DNA of 7,771 nt from Gemmatimonadota bacterium (GCA_003222065.1 QHUV01000086.1:1-7771), one strand, 5' to 3'. Shown: positions 1 through 6,980, counted from the first letter of the stretch. The notes: generated by a model not told the origin, from the sequence alone. Translations and numbers: made by a program.

Positions 1-1587
1 CTCATCGCCTGCCTCAACGTCGCAAACCTGCTCCTTGCGCGCGCGACGACACGCCGGCGCGAGGTCGCGGTGCGCGCGGCCATCGGCGCGAGCCGCGGCC
101 GCCTGATTCGCCTGTTCTTCACCGAGAGTCTGGTCCTCGCGGCGATGGGTGCTCTGCTCGGACTCGCCGTCGCGGTCGTCAGTGTGAAGGGCCTGCTCGC
201 TTGGTCGCCAATTCACATCCCGCGCGCCGCGGACATCGGCGTCAGCGCGACAGTACTGGGTTTCGCGATCGTCGTCGCGCTGATCACGGCGATCGTGTTC
301 GGTCTCGCGCCCGCGGTGACGATGTCCCGCGCGGACCTCAACGACGCGCTGAAGGAAAACACCAAGGGCTCGGCGGGTCGTCGCGGCTCGATGCGTGGCG
401 CGCTCGTCGTCGCCGAGGTGTCGCTGGCGGTGATTCTGCTGTGTGGCGCGGCACTGCTGATCCGGAGCGTCGGGCGGCTGATGCGCGAGTCCACCGGCGT
501 CGACGCGCTATCGGTCGTAACGGCAACGGTGCAGCTGCCGATTGCCGCGTACGGCGACTGGGGACGCGTCGCGCGCTTCTACGGCGCGTTGGGCGAATCG
601 ATGCGGCATCACGTGGACGTGACCGGCGTCGGCGTCGCCAACTTCCTGCCGCTCGACGCTGGCTGGCGTATGCCGTACGGCTTGCCGGGCGTTGCGGCGG
701 TGTCGCGCGCGGATGCGCCGGAGGCGCAGATCCATTCCGTCGACGAGGGATACTTCGCCGCGCTGCACGCGCCGATTGTTCGCGGACGTGAGTTCGATGC
801 CCGCGACGATTCCGCGGGCCGGCCGGTCGTGATCGTCAACGAGACGATGGCGCGCCGGGTGTGGCCGAACCAGGATCCCGTCGGCAAGCAGCTCCTGCTG
901 TCGGCAAGTGGCATCGGTCCACTGGGCCGACGCATAACGAGGGACACGACGCACGTCGTCATCGGGGTGGTGCGCGACATCAAGAACACGTCGCTCAAGG
1001 ACGGCGCCGAGCCGGCGATCTTCTATAGCCAGCGCCAGTTCCCGTTTCGGGCGATGCAGCTCGTGGTGCGCGGCCGTGGCGACGTCGCGCCGCTCCGTAC
1101 GGCGCTGGGCGAGGAAATCCGCCGGCTCGACCCGGGACTTCCGATCCCGGACGTGAAGCCGCTGGAGCGCGTGCTGCAGGCGTCCGTCGATCCGTCGCGA
1201 TTCGTGATGCTGTTGATGAGCGTCTTCGCGGCGCTGGCGCTGACGATCGCCGCGGTTGGAATCTATGGAATTCTGTCGTACACGCTGAGTCGCCGGCGAC
1301 GGGAGATCGGGATTCGGCTCGCGCTTGGCGCGGCGCCGTCGACCATTCGCCGGATGGTCATGCGTCAGGGCCTAACGATGGCCGTTGTTGGATGCGTGGT
1401 CGGCGTCGTCGGTGCGCAGCTCGGCGCGGGCCTGCTCACCAAATTCATGTACGAGACGCGTGCGTCCGACCCGGTGACGCTCGGCGCGGTGGTCACGGCG
1501 GTGCTCGGCGTGGCGCTCCTGGCGTGCGCGATCCCGGGTTGGCGCGCATCGGGTGAAGATCCGACGCGCGCGCTACGGGCGGAGTGA
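1..1587 (+). CDS. ADOP-family (MacB/FtsX-like) ABC transporter permease, 5'-truncated by window edge
   Basis: The frame is open from base 1 and ends at TGA 1585-1587, so the visible 528 residues are the C-terminal part of a longer protein. The first visible residues, LIACLNVANLLLAR, followed by EVAVRAAIGASRGRLIR and a membrane segment, are the typical FtsX-domain helix and cytoplasmic loop. Bases ~1-345 hold the rest of the first FtsX domain. A membrane segment follows at ~390-470, then a periplasmic MacB_PCD-like region (~480-1150). A second FtsX domain lies at ~1195-1575, with REIGIRLALGAAPSTIRRMV repeating the first domain's loop. This duplicated FtsX-PCD-FtsX layout defines the ADOP permeases (about 800 residues, abundant in Acidobacteriota and Gemmatimonadota), so roughly a third is missing upstream. 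Such permeases work with a separate ATPase; none is visible here. The substrate is unknown, possibly a peptide, antibiotic or lipoprotein by analogy with MacB/LolCE. It converges on the MFS gene with a 15-bp gap and no clear terminator. Confidence 0.93.
   Translation, partial: LIACLNVANLLLARATTRRREVAVRAAIGASRGRLIRLFFTESLVLAAMGALLGLAVAVVSVKGLLAWSPIHIPRAADIGVSATVLGFAIVVALITAIVFGLAPAVTMSRADLNDALKENTKGSAGRRGSMRGALVVAEVSLAVILLCGAALLIRSVGRLMRESTGVDALSVVTATVQLPIAAYGDWGRVARFYGALGESMRHHVDVTGVGVANFLPLDAGWRMPYGLPGVAAVSRADAPEAQIHSVDEGYFAALHAPIVRGREFDARDDSAGRPVVIVNETMARRVWPNQDPVGKQLLLSASGIGPLGRRITRDTTHVVIGVVRDIKNTSLKDGAEPAIFYSQRQFPFRAMQLVVRGRGDVAPLRTALGEEIRRLDPGLPIPDVKPLERVLQASVDPSRFVMLLMSVFAALALTIAAVGIYGILSYTLSRRRREIGIRLALGAAPSTIRRMVMRQGLTMAVVGCVVGVVGAQLGAGLLTKFMYETRASDPVTLGAVVTAVLGVALLACAIPGWRASGEDPTRALRAE
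1370..1377 (+). repeat. GCCTAACG octamer, copy 1
   Basis: This copy lies inside the ADOP permease gene on the sense strand and supplies a CTA leucine codon followed by ACG. It is the only copy in a plus-strand gene. Confidence 0.55.
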
Positions 1588-1602
1588 CCGCTGCCAACGC
1601 GC

Positions 1603-2877
1603 CTACGGTCCAGCCGGCGACGGCGTCTCTGCGCCGGCGCGCACGCTCGCGCGGCGCTTGACCTCCGCCTCGCGATCGTGGAACGCGAGACTGAAGAAGA
1701 TCAGGATCACAGCCGCGAACACCGACGGCAGGATCCAGAAGCTGCGCCACTGCTCGAGGGCCAGCGTCGGTGCGCCGCCGAGGAAGCGGTTGTACACGTT
1801 GCCGGCCACCTGCGCGCCGATGAGCATGCCGACGCCGTACGTCACGAAGACGAAGAAGCCCTGCGCCTGGCCGCGAATCCCGGCCGTGGACTTCTTGTCG
1901 ACGTAGATCTGGCCCGTCACGAAGAAGAAGTCGTAGCAGATGCCGTGGAGCAGGATGCCTAACGCGATCATCCAGTAGACGGCCCCCGGTGCCGCCGCCG
2001 CGAAGAGTGCGTAGCGCAGCACCCACGCCGCCATCCCCGCCATGAGCATCTTCTTCACTCCCCAGCGCGCGAAGAGCACCGGCATCGCGAGCATGAAGAG
2101 CATCTCCGACATTTGCCCCAGCGTCTGCGTCGCCGCGATGTTCTTGACCCTCGCGGCCTCGAGGTAGAGCTGCGTGAAGTTGTAGTACGCGGCGAGCGGG
2201 ATGCAGATGAGCAGGGCGCTGGCGATGAAGACGTAGAACGACGGACTCCCCAGCTGCTTGAACGCGTCGAGGCCGATGATGCTGCGCGCCGAGACCACCT
2301 GCCCGCGCGCCGGCGGCGGCGTGTGCGGGAGCGTGAAGCTGAATGCCGCGAGCACGAGACTCGCGACACCCGCCGTGTAGAGGGGAAGAGCCGTCTGCTC
2401 GGGCTGGACGCCGCTCACGAAGCTCCGGAGTCCAAAGCTGATGAACAAACCGGCGATGATCCAGCCGATCGTTCCCCACACGCGAATCTTCGGAAAGTCT
2501 TTCTCCTGATCGGCGATGTGATGGAAGCCTAACGAGCTGGAGAGGCCGAGGGTCGGCATGTAGCAGAGGTTGTAGAGCAGCAGGAGGATGATGAAGAGCC
2601 CCGGATTGCCCGTCGTCCGCGGTACCGCGAGCAGCAGCACGCCGCCAATGAGATGCAGGATGCCGAACACCCGCTCCGTCGCGAAATAGCGGTCCGCGAT
2701 CAGGCCGACGAAGAAAGGCGCGGCGATGGCGGCAACCGGATTGACGGTGAAGGGCCAATGCGTGAGCGTGCCCATTTTCTGGCTCGTCATGTACACGGCG
2801 ATCGTCGTGTACCATGCGCCCCAGATGAAGAACTCGAGGAACATCATCACCGAGAGTCGCGTCCGGATTCCGCTCAT
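1603..2877 (-). CDS. MFS transporter, nucleoside:H+ symporter (NupG-like) family
   Basis: The protein has 424 residues and many hydrophobic helices, about the usual length for a 12-helix permease. The N-terminus SVMMFLEFFIWGAWYTTIAVYM (residues 9-30), the helix 2-3 loop GLIADRYFATERV (58-70) and the block NLCYMPTLGLSS...FPKIRVWGTIGWIIAGL (103-143) match the nucleoside H+ symporter family (Nuc_H_symport). It should import a small hydrophilic solute by proton symport across the inner membrane. Nucleoside specificity is not shown; beside a secreted DUF1080 protein a sugar or sugar derivative is also plausible (inference). I chose the ATG at 2877 because the conserved N-terminus begins there, it overlaps the upstream gene's stop as ATGA, and AAGGTG sits 5 nt upstream. 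The open frame continues to 3012, but that extension is hydrophilic and lies inside DUF1080 coding sequence. Stop is TAG at 1605-1603. Confidence 0.93.
   Translation of the reverse strand: MSGIRTRLSVMMFLEFFIWGAWYTTIAVYMTSQKMGTLTHWPFTVNPVAAIAAPFFVGLIADRYFATERVFGILHLIGGVLLLAVPRTTGNPGLFIILLLLYNLCYMPTLGLSSSLGFHHIADQEKDFPKIRVWGTIGWIIAGLFISFGLRSFVSGVQPEQTALPLYTAGVASLVLAAFSFTLPHTPPPARGQVVSARSIIGLDAFKQLGSPSFYVFIASALLICIPLAAYYNFTQLYLEAARVKNIAATQTLGQMSEMLFMLAMPVLFARWGVKKMLMAGMAAWVLRYALFAAAAPGAVYWMIALGILLHGICYDFFFVTGQIYVDKKSTAGIRGQAQGFFVFVTYGVGMLIGAQVAGNVYNRFLGGAPTLALEQWRSFWILPSVFAAVILIFFSLAFHDREAEVKRRASVRAGAETPSPAGP
1957..1964 (+). repeat. GCCTAACG octamer, copy 2
   Basis: This copy is antisense to the MFS gene. 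Read in the gene it gives GCG TTA GGC, with Leu306 encoded by TTA, a codon very rare in this G+C-rich window. Confidence 0.55.
2527..2534 (+). repeat. GCCTAACG octamer, copy 3
   Basis: This copy is antisense to the MFS gene. In the gene it gives TCG TTA GGC, encoding Leu116 by TTA within the conserved SSSLGF stretch. Confidence 0.55.
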
Positions 2878-3608
2878 GGCAGCACCTTGATCTTGATGTT
2901 GCGGAGCGAGAGCGCTCCATCGTGATCGCCTTGAATGCCGATGTACCCGGTGGTCGCCTTTCCGTAATTCGGGTAGTCGACGAACTTGCTCTTCTTCACC
3001 CGCGCTCGCCAATCGGGGCTGCCCAACGTGTAGGCGACCATCTCATGGCCGTTGAGCCAATGCTCAACATGGTTCCCGTTCACGACGATACGCGTGTGGT
3101 TCCATTCGCCGGCCGCGTGGAGATGGCCTGCGGGCGACCGGTAGAGCGCATAGGCCGCCCCCGCGGCCGTTTTGCGGTCCTTCCCATCGGCGTGCCCCTT
3201 GTCGTCGAGCAGCTGATACTCGGGCGCGCTCCAGTAGATGTGGTCGTACTCCTCCGTGCCGCGATAGAAGACTCCAGCATTGCCCTTCGGCGCGAGCTGC
3301 CAATCCAGATCGAGCTCGAAGTTGGCGAATTTGTCCGTGGTGATGATGTCGTCGGTTCCCGTGTTCTTGGTCAGCGTGCCGTCTTCCACGTGCCAAGCCG
3401 GCGGTAGGGTCTGCGACTTGTAGCCGCGCCAGCCGTTGGTGGTGCTGCCGTCGAAGAGGAGCCGCCATCCGGCGGCGCGCTCGGCGTCGGTCAGTGTGTT
3501 GTTGGCGTTGCTCCTCGGGCGTCCCGCGGGCTGTTGTCCGTGGGCGGGCGACGTGCAGAGGAGAAGTGCAATCGACAGCGCGGCGAGACGAAGCGGAGAT
3601 CGGAGCAT
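2874..3608 (-). CDS. Secreted DUF1080 / 3-keto-disaccharide hydrolase-like protein
   Basis: The protein has 244 residues. Residues 1-24 form a Sec signal peptide (basic MLRSPLR, hydrophobic core, probable cleavage after AHG), so it acts in the periplasm or outside. Cys18 lacks a proper lipobox (Leu at -1), so lipidation is less likely. The mature part is one DUF1080 domain (PF06439, concanavalin-like fold): WRLLFDG (48-54), NGW (58-60), FELDLDW, KGNAGVFYR (~108-116), SAPEYQLLDD and a C-terminal TGYIGIQGDHDG block. Some members of the family hydrolyse 3-keto-glycosides; many are untested, so the substrate here is open. Stop and MFS start share ATGA (2874-2877), implying one mRNA and translational coupling, and suggesting that hydrolysis products feed the transporter (inference). 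The start is the ATG giving the signal peptide. It has no Shine-Dalgarno sequence; the leader just upstream is a run of C and T. Confidence 0.92.
   Translation of the reverse strand: MLRSPLRLAALSIALLLCTSPAHGQQPAGRPRSNANNTLTDAERAAGWRLLFDGSTTNGWRGYKSQTLPPAWHVEDGTLTKNTGTDDIITTDKFANFELDLDWQLAPKGNAGVFYRGTEEYDHIYWSAPEYQLLDDKGHADGKDRKTAAGAAYALYRSPAGHLHAAGEWNHTRIVVNGNHVEHWLNGHEMVAYTLGSPDWRARVKKSKFVDYPNYGKATTGYIGIQGDHDGALSLRNIKIKVLP
2883..2888 (-). promoter_or_regulatory. Ribosome binding site of the MFS gene
   Basis: AAGGTG on the minus strand ends 5 nt before the ATG at 2877 and lies within the last codons of the DUF1080 gene. It supports 2877 as the true start over upstream in-frame starts as far as 3012. 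Confidence 0.6.
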
Positions 3609-3690
3609 CGGCGCGGATGGGGAGGGGGAGGGGGAGAAGTTGCGCCTAACCTGCTCATGTCGGCCGGGGGTGGCAAGGGGGCGGGGGGAG
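3609..3690. other. Intergenic gap with six long G runs (plus strand)
   Basis: This 82-bp gap separates the lipoprotein stop from the DUF1080 start. The plus strand has G runs at 3619-3622, 3624-3628, 3630-3634, 3666-3670, 3677-3681 and 3683-3688, the first three separated by single A residues. The genes run on the minus strand, so the mRNA leader of DUF1080 is a C/T tract directly before its ATG, where a Shine-Dalgarno sequence would normally sit. I see no convincing promoter and no terminator hairpin, so read-through from the lipoprotein gene is possible. One GCCTAACC motif lies at 3644-3651. Confidence 0.6.
3644..3651 (+). repeat. GCCTAACC, one-base variant of the octamer
   Basis: This is the only intergenic member of the motif family, in the DUF1080 leader, in the same orientation as the six exact copies. 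Confidence 0.4.
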
Positions 3691-4236
3691 CTACTGCGGC
3701 TTCTTCGCGTTGACGGCGGCGACGAAGCGGCGGGCGTCGTCAGGGCGGAAGCTCTCGAGCAGCTTCTTGCCGCCGACTTTAGTATTTGCTAATAGCCGAG
3801 GCTGGCGTCCATTCACGTCGAGGATGATCTCGCCGTTCTCGTAGCGCGCGTCGCGGACGTCGCGGAGCGGGTACTCGAACTGCTGGCCGAGCGCCGATTG
3901 CACCGTGCGTTTCACCATGCGCTCGATCGAGCCGCCGAAGCCGGAGTCCTTGAGGTGCGACGTGTCCGTCTCCTGACGCACCTTGGCCATCGTCTTGTCG
4001 GAGAGCCTGGCGATGATCCGTTGGCCGACGACCGCCATTTCGACGCTGCTGTCCTCGTTCACGATCTTCACGTCACCCGGTCCGAGCACGAGCGCGGTAT
4101 CGCGACGGGAGGTGCCGCCGTTCGCGCCCGGATTCGCATCGGCATTGATTCCCGCATCGGGATTCGGGTTGTCACGGCGTCCACACGCTGCCGCGAGCAG
4201 CAACGACACGACGAGCACCAGCGCAGTACGGGTCAT
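3691..4236 (-). CDS. Putative lipoprotein of unknown function
   Basis: The protein has 181 residues. Its N-terminus MTRTALVLVVSLLLAAACGR has a hydrophobic segment ending in a lipobox-like LAAAC, giving Cys18 as the likely lipidation site. The +2 residue is Gly rather than Asp, which would favour outer-membrane sorting under E. coli rules. Residues ~20-46 form a flexible Asn/Pro/Ala/Gly linker. The rest (47-181) is a soluble, mixed-charge region that I cannot assign to a named family. The start ATG overlaps the stop of the DUF3108 gene (ATGA, 4233-4236) and is preceded by GGAGGAT at a 7-nt spacing, so both are surely made from one mRNA and may act together. Codons 148-153 (CTA TTA GCA AAT ACT AAA, 3795-3778) all end in A or T, unlike the surrounding codon use. 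Stop is TAG at 3693-3691. Confidence 0.85.
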   Translation of the reverse strand: MTRTALVLVVSLLLAAACGRRDNPNPDAGINADANPGANGGTSRRDTALVLGPGDVKIVNEDSSVEMAVVGQRIIARLSDKTMAKVRQETDTSHLKDSGFGGSIERMVKRTVQSALGQQFEYPLRDVRDARYENGEIILDVNGRQPRLLANTKVGGKKLLESFRPDDARRFVAAVNAKKPQ

Positions 4237-5009
4237 TCTCTCAATCCTCCGCGATTGATGTCTTTGAGCTCGAGCTGCAGTGTGCCGAAGGGCAATCCCG
4301 ACTTCATGCGCAACATGAGACGGAGCGAGTCGTCGGAGAACCAGATCTCCGCCTTGCTATTCTCCGAGAAGATACCCTTGCTCTTGATCGCCGGCCTAAC
4401 GACGATCGCATCGAACTCGCCCGCCGGCACCTTGATCCGCTCCTTGCGCAGCACCTGTAGCCTCACGGGATTGCGGTCCGGACGGAAATAGCGGTTGAAC
4501 TCGTACGATTGGCCGAGATCGAGCGAGAGCGTACGCACGAAGTAGATGAAAGAGCCATCGTCGAGTGGGAGGCTGACGCCCGGTTCTTCCGGCTTGCCGT
4601 TCTCGCTGAACGTCTGTCGTTCCGGAAACATCTCGAAGACGCGCTCGCGCTCGTAACTCCCTTCGTCGATGTTCTGCTTGTAGCGGAGCGACGCCAGTGT
4701 CGTCGTGTCGAACCAGCTCTCGTAGTGGTCGTTCACGCTGTAGAAGAGCATCCGGCCATGGACGTCGAATGCGGTGTGAAATGTCATATGTCCTCGCACC
4801 GTGTCGATCCCGACGACGGTCATCGTGCCTGTACCGACGTGTAGGAAGTTGACCTTGGCGCTGTAGGTCAGCCTTTCGCCGACGGCGAACGGGCGCGATT
4901 GTGCAGCCGGCTCCGTTGGCCGGGCAGGTCGCACGTCTTCGGCATCAGCAGCCCCGACCCCAATGGCCAGCACCGTCAGAAATCCGAGTATCGGGAGGGA
5001 TCTTCGCAT
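4233..5009 (-). CDS. DUF3108 domain-containing exported protein
   Basis: The protein has 258 residues from the ATG at 5009. Residues 1-23 are a signal peptide (MRRSLPILGFLTVLAIGVGA, probable cleavage after ADA), placing the protein in the periplasm or envelope. The mature part starts with FAVGERLTYSAKVNFLHVGT (~39-58), the characteristic opening of DUF3108 (PF11306). The repeated beta-rich pattern (FDVHGRMLFYSVNDHYESWFD, KAEIWFSDD) and the ending FGTLQLELKDI also fit that family, whose function is unknown. A TTG at 5018 would add three residues; neither start has a clear Shine-Dalgarno sequence, and I prefer ATG because it puts MRR directly before the hydrophobic core. The stop overlaps the lipoprotein start as ATGA. 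A 91-bp gap with a palindromic repeat separates it from the ABC exporter upstream. Whether they share a transcript cannot be told. Confidence 0.9.
   Translation of the reverse strand: MRRSLPILGFLTVLAIGVGAADAEDVRPARPTEPAAQSRPFAVGERLTYSAKVNFLHVGTGTMTVVGIDTVRGHMTFHTAFDVHGRMLFYSVNDHYESWFDTTTLASLRYKQNIDEGSYERERVFEMFPERQTFSENGKPEEPGVSLPLDDGSFIYFVRTLSLDLGQSYEFNRYFRPDRNPVRLQVLRKERIKVPAGEFDAIVVRPAIKSKGIFSENSKAEIWFSDDSLRLMLRMKSGLPFGTLQLELKDINRGGLRE
4244..4250 (-). promoter_or_regulatory. Ribosome binding site of the lipoprotein gene
   Basis: GGAGGAT on the minus strand lies 7 nt before the ATG at 4236, inside the end of the DUF3108 gene. It is the strongest Shine-Dalgarno sequence in the window and fixes this start. 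Confidence 0.75.
4394..4401 (+). repeat. GCCTAACG octamer, copy 4
   Basis: This copy is antisense to the DUF3108 gene, read there as GTC GTT AGG CCG. Here the frame differs from copies 2, 3 and 5, and the rare codon is AGG (arginine). Confidence 0.55.
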
Positions 5010-5056
5010 AACAACCAATGTAGCGACGGGGACGTTCCTGTCACCGTCGAGCAGGG

Positions 5057-5093
5057 TGTCATCCTTCGGTCGCTACGCTCCCTCAGGATGACA
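5057..5093. repeat. 37-bp intergenic palindrome (REP-like element)
   Basis: Perfect 9-bp inverted arms, TGTCATCCT (5057-5065) and AGGATGACA (5085-5093), enclose a 19-nt loop. On the minus strand it reads TCATCCTGAGGGAGCG through to CGAAGGATGA. From memory, this form (TCATCCTGAG...GAAGGAT) is a widespread class of dispersed intergenic palindromes in Gemmatimonadota, Acidobacteriota and Chloroflexota. It starts 8 nt past the ABC exporter stop, where it could end transcription or protect the 3' end of the mRNA, but no T tract follows it. Confidence 0.75.
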
Positions 5094-5100
5094 TTTGAGG

Positions 5101-6951
5101 TCAACGCACCTTGACCTGCTCCCGCGGCGACGGCGGCACGGGAATGAAATCCTCGCCCGGATTGATGAACCGATCACGCTCAGCCCCGTACTGCTTGTCG
5201 TAGAGCTGACGGTAGCGTCCACCCAGAGCGAGGAGCTCTCTGTGCGTGCCGCGTTCGACGACGATGCCGTTGTCGAGGACGAGGATTTGATCGGCGCTCT
5301 CGATCGTCGATAGGCGGTGCGCGATCACGAACGTCGTGCGGCCGCGGCGCAACGAGCGGAGTCCGTCGCGGATCAACGCCTCGCTCTCGCTGTCGAGGCT
5401 CGACGTCGCTTCGTCGAGGATGAGAATTCGTGGATCGGCGAGAATGGCGCGCGCGATGGCGATGCGCTGCCGCTGACCGCCCGAAAGCTTCACGCCACGC
5501 TCGCCGACGACGGTGTCGTACTTCTTCTCGAACTTCTCCGCGAACTCGTCGACGTGCGCGATACGGGCAACGGCACGGATCTCTTCGGCCGACGCGCCCG
5601 GCTTACTGTAGGCAATGTTCTCCTGTATGGTCCCGTCGAAGAGGAAATTATCCTGCATGACGGCGCCGAGCTGCGCTCGATAGTCGTGCAGCCTCGCCAT
5701 CTCCAGATCGTGCCCGTCGACGAGGACACGGCCGCTCGTCGGATGCGTGAATGCCATCACGAGACTGATGAGCGTACTCTTACCAGAGCCGCTCGGTCCG
5801 ACGAGGGCCGTCGTCGAGCCGGCAGTCGCGTCGAATGACACGTGCTTCAGCACCGGCGTGCCGGCAACGTACTCGAAGCTCACGTCCCGGAACCGGACTT
5901 CGCCCGCCAACTCGGCGAGCGCCGCCTTGCCCGCGTCAGCCTGGTCCTCGGTCGGCGTCTGCATGATCTCGCGAATGCGGTCGAGCCCCGCGAACGCCTC
6001 GCTGATCTGCGTGCCGATCGACGCCATTTGGACGAGCGGCGCCGCCATCAAGCCGACGAAAAAGATGTACATGATGAAATCGCCGAGCGTCATCGTGTGC
6101 GCGAGAATGGCGCGGCCACCGACGATGATCATGAGGACGCCGATGAGTCCGACAATCACCGCCGATCCAGAGCCAACCGCCGACGTACCGGTGATCGTCT
6201 TGGCGACGTTGCGGAAGAGCTTGTGCACGCCACGCGCAAAGACGAGCCGCTCACGCCGCGCGGCGACGTACACCTTTACTAATCGTACGCCACCAAGACT
6301 CTCCGCGAGTCGGCCGGTGACGTCGGCATTGATGACACTTCGCTCACGGAACAGCGGACGCAGACGCTTGAATGCGATCGCCATCATTCCCGCGAAGGAA
6401 CCGAGGACGATGATCATCAGCGCCGTGAGCTTCCAATTCAGCCAGAACAGAATGCCGAGGGCGAGCACGGCCGTGATGACACTGCCGACCAGCTGAATCA
6501 GGCCGGTGCCGACGATGTTGCGCACACCCTCGGCGTCGCTCATGACGCGCGAGATGAGGACGCCGGTCTTCGTCGAATCGAAGTACGAGACGGGGAGGCG
6601 CACGACGTGATCCTGTACACGTTTCCGCATCTCCGTGATCGCGCGCTGAGCGGCGATGCTCACGACTTGCGAGTTCGCGAAACCGGTCGCTGCCTGGACG
6701 AGCGTCGCCAGCGCCGCACCGCCCGCGAGTGGCATGAGCAATTGCGCACGTCCCTTTCCGATGACGTCGTCGATGAGGAACTTCGACGTCCATGGGAGCA
6801 CCAGGCCGGCCATCCGATTGATCAGCATGAGGATCATGCCGATCGTGAGGGATCCGCGATGCTCGCGCAGGAGCTGGCGAGTTTCCGCCCAAACGCGGGC
6901 AGTATCGACTTTCTTTTTTTGAGGGGCTACGGCGGCGGCAGGGGCGGTCAT
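5101..6951 (-). CDS. ABC exporter half-transporter, fused permease and ATPase (MsbA/lipid-exporter type)
   Basis: The protein has 616 residues, normal for a homodimeric type IV exporter. Residues ~30-330 are the six-helix transmembrane domain, with PVSYFDSTKTGVLISRVMSDAEGVR (120-144) in the usual intracellular loop. The ATPase domain (~350-590) is complete: A-loop Tyr361, Walker A GPSGSGKST (385-393), Q-loop Gln433, signature LSGGQ (489-493), Walker B ILILDE (509-514) with catalytic Glu514, D-loop SSLD and switch His545. It should therefore be active, moving lipid, drug or another hydrophobic substrate out across the inner membrane. MsbA-like lipid flipping is plausible, but the sequence cannot fix the substrate. 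The ATG at 6951 begins a short polar lead (Ala/Lys rich) before helix 1; no Shine-Dalgarno sequence is evident. Codons 11-13 contain an A7 run (6914-6920). Codons 223-225 (CGA TTA GTA) are unusually A-ending. Stop is TGA at 5103-5101. Confidence 0.96.
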   Translation of the reverse strand: MTAPAAAVAPQKKKVDTARVWAETRQLLREHRGSLTIGMILMLINRMAGLVLPWTSKFLIDDVIGKGRAQLLMPLAGGAALATLVQAATGFANSQVVSIAAQRAITEMRKRVQDHVVRLPVSYFDSTKTGVLISRVMSDAEGVRNIVGTGLIQLVGSVITAVLALGILFWLNWKLTALMIIVLGSFAGMMAIAFKRLRPLFRERSVINADVTGRLAESLGGVRLVKVYVAARRERLVFARGVHKLFRNVAKTITGTSAVGSGSAVIVGLIGVLMIIVGGRAILAHTMTLGDFIMYIFFVGLMAAPLVQMASIGTQISEAFAGLDRIREIMQTPTEDQADAGKAALAELAGEVRFRDVSFEYVAGTPVLKHVSFDATAGSTTALVGPSGSGKSTLISLVMAFTHPTSGRVLVDGHDLEMARLHDYRAQLGAVMQDNFLFDGTIQENIAYSKPGASAEEIRAVARIAHVDEFAEKFEKKYDTVVGERGVKLSGGQRQRIAIARAILADPRILILDEATSSLDSESEALIRDGLRSLRRGRTTFVIAHRLSTIESADQILVLDNGIVVERGTHRELLALGGRYRQLYDKQYGAERDRFINPGEDFIPVPPSPREQVKVR

Positions 6952-6980
6952 CCGGCAAGAATATTGAGGGAGTGATCCGC

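Noticed and set aside
1585..1610. Possible bidirectional terminator between the convergent permease and MFS genes
   Set aside because: Only a 5-bp arm pair (GACCG/CGGTC) with a 15-nt loop and no T tract on either side.
1493..2920. Minus-strand open frame of 475 codons, longer than the MFS gene it overlaps
   Set aside because: Its translation is Arg/Ala/Gly/His rich without helices or domains, while the overlapping frame encodes clear conserved MFS motifs. It is a high-G+C shadow frame.
2878..3012. N-terminal extension of the MFS gene to an upstream start at 3012
   Set aside because: The added 45 residues are polar and basic and lie inside DUF1080 coding sequence; the ATG at 2877 has a ribosome site and the ATGA overlap.
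3655..3676. Possible promoter for DUF1080 with a TTGCCA -35-like hexamer
   Set aside because: The hexamer 17 nt downstream (CAGGTT) is a poor -10 match, so there is no real support beyond one box.
5747..6496. Plus-strand open frame of 249 codons antisense to the ABC exporter
   Set aside because: Low-complexity Ser/Thr/Arg/Pro translation, no ribosome site, fully explained as antisense of a complete ABC exporter.
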